From Nipponacmea schrenckii (taxonomy: Eukaryota > Mollusca > Gastropoda > Lottiidae): a DNA stretch of 64,000 nt. The stretch spans positions 42,009,084 to 42,073,083 of the forward strand of contig CM060200.1 of NCBI GenBank assembly GCA_030562195.1, in the 5' to 3' direction. The notes under the pieces are model-generated. The model had not been told where the DNA came from. It was given only the letters and a program-made list of their open reading frames with translations, and did not search any database. Shown one piece after another: positions 49,100 to 59,308 of this stretch (the stretch's first letter is position 1; each line of letters opens with the position of its first letter). Both the position numbers and the translations under genes were made by a program.

Positions 49100-52000
49100 A
49101 TGTACATAACCACTAAAACTCTACCAATGAAGGGCTCTCCAAACCACGACCCCATGCGTCCCGTATCTATCCCAATATTTATAGAAAAACAATGGGAACA
49201 GATCCGGGTGAATATTCCTCCACCCCCCTCGTTAGAAAACACAGATACACCTTGTAGTTGGCGGGAAAGAAAGAAACGAATTGATGACGCGTTGTCATGG
49301 TTACGAGCAGAATTGGTAAGTTTTATTTTGAGTTTTTTTTTTACTTTGCATGGATTAGAACCGACGTCAGCCGACTAATTGTCAAAATAACAGACGGTAG
49401 AAATTTCCAAAGTCGTAGTTCTTCCATAAACTCACAGATAGTTTTTCTTCTTAACATTGTATTATTATTGAAGCTATGTCGTCACTAAGGGATACCGTAT
49501 ACAATTCTAATTACATAGGTAGGACGTAATACTCCATTATATTTCAACTCCTAGTAATGTTAGAAACGTCATACATATAAAACTGTCACTGGGCGAATTA
49601 GAAGAATATTATGATTACTTTTCGAAAGAATTTGAAGCAAAAGGAAAAGAGTTTTCAAATTTTTTGAAATATGTTTGATGATCTCGGCCTAAAGAAATAA
49701 AGAATTAAGCGACTGAGAATAACGTCAATGAATTTGGAACAATATAAGATTAGACTTACAAACACCATCTGAATATCGACCAGGGATAAAAACAGACCAA
49801 GCTGTTGTATTCTAGATATTAAAGAAAGTAATAATATATTTTAGGATAAAGTCTCTAGTAAGATATAGCACATGTACTAATCGGATTATCATAATAACAA
49901 ACCATGGTCGATTATTCTCTTACACAGAACACGTTTCTAACTGTTTCTACCTTTTTTATTATTCAAAACGACTGTATACCAGATTGGATCGGTTGAGTTA
50001 ACATCACAGACTGTAGTGTGAATGATTAATGATATCACAGACTAGGTAGTTGTTGGTAGATGACAAGTAAACTGATATCACAAACTAGGTAGTTGTTGGT
50101 AGATGACAAGTTAACTGATATCACAGACTAGGTAGTTGTTAGTAGATGGCAAGTTAACTGATACCACAGACTAGGTAGTTGTTGGTAGATGACAAGTTAA
50201 CTGATATCACAGACTAGGTAGTTGTTGGTAGATGACAAGTTAACTGATATCACAGACTAGGTAGTGTTGTAGATGACAGGATAACTGATATACAGACAGG
50301 TGTTGTTGGTAGATGCAGCTACTGATATCACAGACTAGGTAGTTGTGGTAGATGACAAGTTAACTGATATCTACAGACTAGGTAGTTGTTGGTAGATGAC
50401 AAGATAACTGATATCACAGACTAGGTAGTTGTTGGTAGATGACAAGTTAACTGATATCACAGACTAGGTAGTTGTTGGTAGATGACAAGTTAACTGATAT
50501 CACAGACTAGGTAGTTGTTGGTAGATGACAAGTTAACTGATATCACAGACTAGGTAGTTGTTGGTAGATGACAAGTTAACTGATATCACAGACTAGGTAG
50601 TTGTTGGTAGATGACAAGTTAACTGAAATCACAGACTAGGTAGTTGTTGGTAGATGACAAGTAACTGATATCACAGACTAGGTAGTTGTTGGTAGATGAC
50701 AAGTAACTGATATCACAGACTAGGTAGTTGTTGGTAGATGACAAGTTAACTGATATCACAGACTAGGTAGTTGTTGGTAGATGACAAGTTAACTGATATC
50801 ACAGACTAGGTAGTTGTTGGTAGATGACAAGTTAACTGATATCACAGACTAGGTAGTTGTTGGTAGATGACAAGTTAACTGACATCACAGACTAGGTAGT
50901 TGTCTCTTTCCCTCTTTCCCGCTCCCTCAACATTAATCGACCAGCTATCGTCTGTTGATCTATTTTGTAGTTATTTTATGATGAAAACATGTCGTTTGGC
51001 GGCAAGTATTCTCGTCTGCTACAATAAAATCAATTTTGATGGCCGTCTGTTGATAGCCTGATCGATTTCTTACCTTTTATTATTTTCATGAATTCTAGAA
51101 AAACAAGACAAAAACAATTTATTTGACCATTGTAAAGTTATTAGCTAGATCTGTTTAATAGCTATGGGAATTGACCAGATATTGACCAGCGGCCATTTTG
51201 ATCGATTTCTGAGCTGTTAATTTACTTGGTAGACCGCTGGTCAGACCTGTGGTTAGGCTTGATTCGGAGGGGAGAGTAATACATTCAGAGGGACAATGTG
51301 GTATGGTTATAGTGGAGTGAAATTGGTCGTTTGTCTGATTTTATTTCCCGGGGAGAAATCTATTTTTTCGGGGGGGGGGGGGGGAGACTCTTCCTGTAGC
51401 CTGAGTGATGAAGATAGCCACAAAGAATCTTTAAAGGACGTTTCACGTTTGGCAATGAATGAGGGTATGTAACGCTTTGGAGTACGTTATGGGAGACATT
51501 TTGCATTCGCACGTCTTTTGCTGTTGGGATAAGGAAATCCTGCTTTCCTGTATTCACAAGTTCTATTTAAATTAAAAGATGACGTAAAATTCCGTTTCAT
51601 AGGTATGACGTAATACTCCAATACAATACATTTGAACTAGTAAAGTAACACCCGCCATATAGAATTCTATAATGGTATTTTGTGTGAAAATGACAAGTGG
51701 TTGGCGTGAGGTGAACGTTATAGATAATTACATCAAACTAGAGCTCCACAGACAATATTACTATTCTCTTGTCAGGCAATGTTTATAACCGTTACCATAG
51801 TTACCAGGTAATATTCAAATTAAACTCAATATAAAGAATAATTTCTGATAGAAACGTGATATTATCTATCGACTGGTCCGGATATTTCTGAACTTAATGA
51901 TCAGTCGACTGAATTAAAACACGGAACTCGTTTCTATTTTTTATATTTCTGATCTTAAAGAGACATAATGGAGGCAGTGAAAAGGAACTATATTTTTTAC

Positions 52001-55000
52001 CAGGATAACAAATCAATTTCTCTCGATGATAATGGTATTAGTTTTACAAAGATAACAACTTCAGTTCTCGAAGATCCACTCTACCATGAAGTCCTTGGTT
52101 CATCTTTTGACAATGATTTTACTAAGATAACAACTTAGGTTCTCAAGGATCCTTTCTACCAGCTGGTCCTTGGTCAAACCTCTTGGTATTGATTTTACAA
52201 GGATAACAACTTAGGTTCACAAGGATCCTTTCTACCAGCTGGTCCTTGGTCAAACCTCTTGGTATTGATTTTACATGGATAACAACTTAGGTTCACAAGG
52301 ATCTTTTCTACCAACTGGTCCTTGGTCAAACTTCTTGGTATTGATTTTACAAGGATAGCAACTCAGGTTCACAAGGATCCTTTCTACCAGCTGGTCCTTG
52401 GTCAAACCTCTTCACAATAATCACAAGAATAATAACTGTTAACAGAGAATCCTTTTAACCAAACTTCAAGGATTATCCGTGTCAATTTACAAATTGCTCA
52501 TTGGTAATATTCTGTGACGTGAGAATGGTTGGAACTTGGCTTTATTCAGGTGTTAGTTATTATTATCAGGAATATTGAGACGGTGCCAGTCGTGGTATAT
52601 ACAATACAACTATTTGTTATTGTAGATATATTTACATAAATACACGCTAATATCAACACAATAACGCACGGTATCTTGATAGTATGACGTCATTGACACC
52701 GTTAATATCATTACAACCTTCATCTTGATAGTAATCGTCGTTTAAACGCCCCCCTTTTTTTTTATAAGAAATTAAATGAATGAAGTTTTACGCCCTTTCT
52801 TTAGTTAGGTTCCCTATACTAGTATTCATAAAATATTTATGATTTTTGTGTCAATTTTTAAAAAACAAAAACTTTCCATCCTGAATATATTTCGTATATC
52901 CGGCTAGTTAAATTTTAGGCTATTCTTTACTAAGTTTACCCTACAAAAGATCCCTAAACAAATGGAAATCCAGGAGTACGCTACATTTACCTCATTCCCC
53001 AATCTTTGGCTTTGCAGGTCTCCAGATTCTCAATAAGTTGAACGTAATAAAGACTATCCTGTACTATGGAAATAGAAAAGAAGTACGATACTTTTTCCTC
53101 ATCCCCACTGTTTAGCTTGCAAGTCTCCAGAAGACCAATCAGATGGACTAAAAAAAGATTTTTTTTCCTTTTTTAATATTAAAAACAATCTGCGTGACAA
53201 TCCTACACCTGGTTAAAGTTCACCTTGACTGACATGTAATATGGTGACGTCATCACCTGTAACAATACCTGTCTCCTACTCCGATCATAAAATAACTATA
53301 AAACTGTCCGAGGCTGACAGAATCTTGGTTATAAATAACGTGAGGTCATATTGGGGTATTTAAGGCCTGTACACAAACAACATATTCGCAGAGAATTCTC
53401 ACCTGTCTAAAACACCCGATACCATTCTTTGATTCTGTTGTCATCTGAAATCTCATATTGTTTAAGAGGACCTTAACTTATAGAAAATAGCTTGATATCA
53501 AAAATAAATATTTTAATAAACTTTAATAAAGAAAAATAAACTTAAACAGGCTTTTAAAATCATTGTAACAAAATTCTTTAAATAATTTACAAACCGTGTC
53601 TATGGATTTATAATATTGAGTTTGAAATCTATATCGACCTCTCTTCAAAGAAAGTTGCATTGGTTGACTTTAACTCCTGGTAAAATAATCTGACTTATCG
53701 CAAACACAAGATCATGAATAATCTTGCTAACCTCCCTTTGATCTAGTCCTAATGTTACTTATCTCCCTTTGTTTTAGTCTAAAACTTACTAAGCCCAGTT
53801 TTAGTGCTAATCTTAATTATCTCCTCTTACATTATAATTTCAGTCTAATTTAAAAATACAAGATCAACAAATTCTGGGTCAGTTCAGACGATGTCAGGAC
53901 ACGATTGATAACCTGAAATCACAGAAAACCCATCCGTGGTCAGACTGGGATATGACGTCAGAGGATGACCTTGAAGAAGATGAAGGTCATTGGGAAGACT
54001 GGGAAATAAAAGGTTGGTGTTGTTTTATCAAATTGATATAAAAAGTAAAATTGCAGACCTGACTTCACCAAAATTGTTTGAATATAAACCCGGCTTTGTT
54101 TACTAACTTCTTACTTTTATATTTTTCAGAATTTGAAAAAAGTATTAAAGATTGTAAAGATTTAGAAAAGCAATGTTTAGATCTAGAGACAAGTTTTGAA
54201 AAACGTCAGCATTCGCCATCTTTATCCTCTTCCTCGTCCTCTCGTCTCTCAGATAAACAATCACGATATTTCCATCACAAATATTCCGAGTCAGAATCAA
54301 GTTCCACTTCCGGTCATTCTTCATTAATCAGACAGGATGTCGAGGTAACGGTGTGATCTCAATTTGCACGTGTATCGGGATGATGCTAAATTTGTTCGTT
54401 TGTCTATGTGATGTCAAATTGCACGTGCATCGGTTGCTGCATCTTTTGTGCATGGTTTATTCGCACATGCATCGGTGTGATATTGAATGGCACGTGCATC
54501 TGTGGTGATGCTTATTTTTACGTACATCGGTGTGATGTTGAATTGCACGTGCGACGGTGTGATGTTCTATTATACGTGCTTTGGTCTGATGTTAGATTGC
54601 ATGTGATACGATAAAATCTCAAGTGTGTTTTTGAAGCGACCAAGAAATTTTGCATGTGCGTGTGGAACTTAGTATTAGAATCGAGATTGCAGTTCATTTA
54701 CATTCAATACACATTTGTCTGTTACTGAAAGTGCTTGAAAAGACGTCTATGTCTCAAAGTCTTCAATGTCAACAATTGACAATACACGTACATTCGACCA
54801 GGTCACGATGTTTATACTTGTGTTAGCGAAGTTATGATGAAGCATGTAGGCCTATAATTCACAGGACAATAATATGCACGTGCATAAAAGTCCGTATTTT
54901 TGATTGAGTGAAAAAATACCAATACACGGTCTGGCCACAAGAGAGGTGATGCAGAATGTGTTTCTGTTAATAGATGAAGAATCACGTGGTCAAAGACAAA

Positions 55001-57454
55001 CAATACACGCAATTCATTGTGAAACCTTTGAGAAAGCACGTGCATACGACAAAGCGTCAATGGAATGATCAATCAATGATATGTAATGAGAATAGAGTGT
55101 GAGATGAGTGTGCATAATAATGAAGTACAGTGTAGTTTTGCATAATGTATGATATGCTCACACGCATTTCGGAACTGTACCACGTGATCAGAATGTGTAC
55201 TATAGTGCTTTGTAATTAACATTACATGTCTGTGATATTAGTATTCCGAAGTGAACTAAATTATTTGATTCTTAATCAATGTAAATATCGGTCTGGTACT
55301 ACGAGGGTATAGTCATGAACAAACGTAAAGCAACCGAAACAATTCTATTTAAGCACGTGTAAAATAGTGCATGGTTCAAATCAGAAAAGTCAATGCCAAG
55401 AGTTTAAATTTGTTGAAACTTGGTTAACAGAAGAACAAAGAAATGATAATTGCTGAAACCATGGCAACCTGTCGTGATGTTAGAAATCTAAACGTCCATT
55501 TAAGATCTAAAGACAATCCATTATAACAAACTACATGTCAGAGATAAATAAACATAATTTTCTATACTTCATTTCAGCCCAAAACATTAATTTTTTAACT
55601 TGTGTCCTTTATTCATAAATTAACTTAAAATATTTATTGTATATTGTGATTCTACGGTATTTGTAATAAATTAACTATAAAAAGTAAAATCTTTAAAATA
55701 GAGCCCTTTATATTAGAAAACATTTAACTTAAACTTGGTCAATAAGATTTATATATTCATTCAGTAATTATCCAGGTGTTATGACTAAAGAATAGATCTC
55801 TATATAACATGATATATCTATTAAACTAAGTAATTATTGAAAAACACTTCTAACTTAAACTTGGTCAATAAGAGTATATATTCATCAGTTAACTTACCAG
55901 GTGTCATGACTAAAGAATAGAATCTCTATATAACATGATATATCTATTAAACTAAGTTATTATTGAAAAACACTTCTAACTTAAACTTGGTCAATAAGAG
56001 TATATATTCATCAGTTAAACTTACCAGGTGTCATGACTAAAGAATAGAATCTCTATATAACATGATATATCTATTAAACTAAGTTATTATTGAAAAACAC
56101 TTCTAACTTAAACTTGGTCAATAAGAGTATATATTCATCAGTTAGACTTACCAGGTATCATGACTAAAGAATAGAATCTCTGTATAACATGATATATCTA
56201 TTAAACTAAGTTATTATGGAAAAACACTTCTAACTTAAACTTGGTCAATAAGAGTATATATTCATCAGTTAGACTTACCAGGTGTCATGACTAAAGAATA
56301 GAATCTCTATATAACATGATATATCTATTAAACTAAGTTATTATTGAAAAACACTTCTAATTTAAACTTGGTCAATAAGAGTAAATATTCATCAGTTAGA
56401 CTTACCTGGTGTCATGACTAAAGAATATAATCTCTATATAACATTATACATCTTTTACACGCTTCCAAGCCTGTTTCAAAATTATAGTGAGTTTCTGAAA
56501 TACCAAGACCCCTTAGTCTTTATTTTGGCGAAGTATAAAATCTTAATATTTTGGTCAGCCTAAGCGGCAGAGTATCTTTAACAGTCACCCCCAGACCTTA
56601 TTACTTCTTAAGTACTTGATCTGTTTGTGATGAATTTATTTCAGAGAAGAAAAAGACCGGTACGACACACCGTCGCCTCAGCAACAGCCGAATTTCTCAG
56701 GCAATCTCCAGAATTGGCAAAACGGATCCTAAATCCAGAAAATGGTACTTTTACCTCACGGCTACGACTTGGAATAAACCCATCTCCTGTTACCATGACA
56801 CCAGTCAGAGTGACGTCATCTTCCATGACGCAATCTATTTCGTCAGCTAATATGACGTCACCCAGCGTGACTGTTACACGTGGCAATATGAGAGCTACGT
56901 CATCACCAAGTTCCAGTTGGGTTTACTCCACCATTAGAAGGCCTATTTCTAGTGGATTGACGTCGCCAACTTTTCATTCTGAACGAACATTCTCGCCTGT
57001 CAGCGTTTTATCTTCTCCACCCTACTCTTCTCCACCCCTTTCCCCACCCTCTTCTTCAATTTCTTCACCCGCTTTCTCTCCTACTCTGTCTGAACCTTGC
57101 TCTCCCCCTCCCTACAACTCCAACCGTGTCCCTTACTCATCTACTTTATCTAAACCCTTCCCCCCTCCTTCGTACAGCACACTACCTTACACTCCCAGAT
57201 CCGTGTCCATAATTAACCAAACAGACCCCACTCTACACTCGCCCCCTCCCTACTCTCTCCCCATAAGAACAAATTACCAGTCAAGGATGTCAACAGTTTC
57301 ATCAGGACCTTCTTTTGTCCAAAGCCAGACTATTTTCCCCACCTATCGTACTCCTTATTCTTACTCTCCGAGGTCAGCTCCAGTAACATCATCAGAGTCT
57401 TCTACCTTTCGGAATCTGTCCACCTATCCTTCCCCGGTTTACACGGATTTGTGA
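49100..57454 (+). CDS. FAM167-family protein with long Ser/Pro-rich C-terminal tail
   Basis: FAM167 proteins (FAM167A/B in vertebrates) are small, largely disordered proteins of poorly known function. Exons: 49100-49315 (exon body from the acceptor at 49092), 53844-54012, 54130-54344 and 56645-57454; all junctions are GT-AG and in phase, giving 469 aa. The family core spans the first junction, about residues 58-110: IDDALSWLRAEL followed by SNLKIQDQQILGQFRRCQDT. This matches the vertebrate pattern of an Ile-Asp-Glu-Ala-x-x-Trp-Leu-Arg segment and a Leu-Gln-Asp-Gln-Gln helix. Exon 2 then adds an acidic Trp-rich stretch (to residue 128), exon 3 a short charged helix and a Ser cluster (130-200), and exon 4 a basic start (RRKRPVRHT) and about 260 residues rich in Ser, Pro, Thr and Tyr with many SPP/PPY-like motifs. 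Vertebrate members end soon after the core, so the tail is an invertebrate extension or a fusion. The first ATG after the acceptor was taken as start; 5' non-coding exons must lie further upstream. Confidence 0.83.
50000..50905 (+). repeat. 43-bp minisatellite, about 20 copies, FAM167-like intron 1
   Basis: GATATCACAGACTAGGTAGT TGTTGGTAGATGACAAGTTA ACT. Copies at 50255-50345 carry many single-base deletions, which may be real or a local assembly/read error. Confidence 0.93.
51370..51383 (+). repeat. poly-G run
   Basis: About fourteen Gs in FAM167-like intron 1. Confidence 0.9.
52060..52425 (-). repeat. 76-80 bp array of SINE tails, about 5 copies
   Basis: Same unit and orientation as 31545-32330. 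Lies in FAM167-like intron 1. The first copy is diverged, the middle ones near identical. Confidence 0.85.
52426..53843. other. 3' part of FAM167-like intron 1
   Basis: SINE end near 52765-52795; two related blocks near 53010 and 53110 (ttgcaggtctccaga / ttgcaagtctccaga). No exon recognised. Confidence 0.35.
54360..54605 (+). repeat. degenerate GCACGTGCATCGGTGTGATG repeat, FAM167-like intron 3
   Basis: Five or six diverged units, spaced 25-65 bp, each with a CACGTG-type core, spreading as single motifs to about 55360. Confidence 0.65.
55690..56585. mobile_element. second inflated TTAA-type MITE, in FAM167-like intron 3
   Basis: About six 127-bp units (same sequence as 13870-15330), then a degenerate right arm ending CCTAAGCGGCAGAGTATCTTTAAC, where TTAA is preceded by a terminal repeat like those of the other copies (written here in two parts: CCTAAGCGGCAGAG and TATCTTTAAC). 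The left terminus is poorly preserved. It ends about 60 bp before the last coding exon. Confidence 0.62.
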
Positions 57455-58370
57455 TAAATAATGGTGTGACTTCCAAATGTTTCAAATTTTGTTGATAAGC
57501 AAGTGGTTCGAGTGAAAAAAAAAACCCATATTCATTCTTCTGCCTTTTCAGGGTTGATTGAATTACCCCTTCCCCCTATAAATCCTCACTATTTCCCCCT
57601 TCCGTCAATAAATCCTCAATATTTCGTATTTTTCTGCAAACATTTTTGTCGGATTAAAACTTGACTGAATGACTTGTCCCAATACTCCGCAATACTCCTC
57701 AAAAATTTAGAAATTACCTACCCCAGGCTGAATACCTCTGTTTGAAAACGATTTTCAGTTTCTATCTATAATTTATTTGATTAAAATTATGTTTAATAAT
57801 TGTTTACTGTGATTTGCAAGATAATAGAATTTAAAATTGAATTCTCCCTTGTTATGAAGAATGTCAGTGTTTGGTAAAAGGGGGATAACTCTATCGAGAG
57901 GAATAGTTAAGGATGAATTTCAACATGTTAAATGTATATTGAGTAGACCTACCCTGTTCAAAAACTATACAACTAAATATTTTGTAAGCAAATGACATTG
58001 TTTTTACCAATTCAGCCTAGGCCACGGGGTATTTTAAGTCGAGGCATTGATTCAAAATGGCTATCAACTAGGCTACGTCCGTCTGTGTTATTCCTACGTA
58101 AGAACAATTCCGCTTCGAGGTCAACAGTGACTACTAAACAAGATTCTTAGATTCCATTCTCACTGAATTACCTCAATCGTCTCAAACTTCGCCAATGTTC
58201 GTTAGTTTCTGTTATTGGACATGAACTCGGCCCATTTATGCTGACATCTTGCCTGGTAAATGGGCAAGAGTAGACAACTCTTTTTGTAGATTGATTGTGA
58301 TTTTGAAATGAGAAAATTCTTGAACAAATTATTTTACACAACAACTCTTACAATATTTGATGAATAATAA
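57455..58370. other. 3' flank of the FAM167-like gene
   Basis: AATAAA at about 57608 is a possible polyadenylation signal. A direct repeat TTCCCCCT..ATAAATCCTC occurs at 57570 and 57597. No further gene. Confidence 0.4.
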
Positions 58371-58664
58371 TTGTACCACAAATAACAAAAATTCTGAGTT
58401 CTGATTGGTCCAATACATGGGGTTTAATAGCAATTTGACATCATGTCTTTGCAATTTGGCGTATTAATTTCAGCGAACTAGTTACAAATCTTGTTAATGT
58501 TAATGATAAAAAGGATGTCTTCTTTTTCATTCGATAGCGCACGTGCAGTTTGTTGTTATGTGCGTCATACTGCACCTAACGTCATAAAAACCGAATAACC
58601 CATGTTCTAAATTATCCATAAAAAAGAGTCCGGGAACAAAATAATCACAATTTGTGGTACAATT
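58371..58664. mobile_element. small element with inverted ends ATTGTACCACAAA
   Basis: ATTGTACCACAAA at 58370-58383 is inverted as TTTGTGGTACAAT at 58650-58663. The interior is unique, with matches between ends extending only weakly inward. Looks like a MITE of about 295 bp. Confidence 0.5.
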
Positions 58665-58674
58665 CCGATAAACG

Positions 58675-58804
58675 ACTTTCTGTTTTAGATTTAGAGGGGG
58701 TTTATTCGATATTTAACCATGCTTGAATCATTAGTTCCCTTTAATAGTATATTCAAGCATGGTTAAATATCGAATAAACCCCTCTAAATCTAAACAGAAA
58801 GTGT
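58675..58804. repeat. near-perfect hairpin, ~54-bp arms
   Basis: Left arm ACTTTCTGTTTTAGATTTAG, GGTTTATTCGATATTTAACC, ATGCTTGAAT; right arm is its complement with only a base or two different; loop about 22 bp. Adjoins the element at 58371-58664. Confidence 0.88.
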
Positions 58805-59308
58805 TTATCTTCTAATTAATTGTTATAAAGAGTAGAACGGAATACGTATGTGGCAGTATTGAAACGCCAATGTCGAAGACCGAAATGAGTACTCGAGGAT
58901 AATTCGAGTTCTCTCCCTTTAACTGATGGGAAAGATAATCCAGATTAGGTTGACACAACTGGTTTGGGGTTGACACGTGAAAGGGAGGAGAAGGAGGGAA
59001 GGAAAACTGAGGAACAAACCGACTGCACTATATAACATCATATATCCATAAAACTATCCAATTATTTACATGCATAGTGTTTTTCATTTAATGGATTGCT
59101 CGGATTTTAGAGGGATTCTGTCCTACAGGCAAGCAAAAAATTTTTAATAGTGGGCAAGAAAGATTCCACCCAAAACCAACCACCCACCCCAACCCTGACT
59201 TCGGGTTTGACTATAGTTCTTAAATTAGTAATGAACAAATACTCAATTTGGCCATTTGTACCTTTTAAATATAACACCAGTAAATTAATACAATAGATTT
59301 TATTTTAT

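Noticed and set aside
49297..49488. 63-codon frame overlapping the end of FAM167-like exon 1
   Set aside because: Out of frame with the exon and running into the intron.
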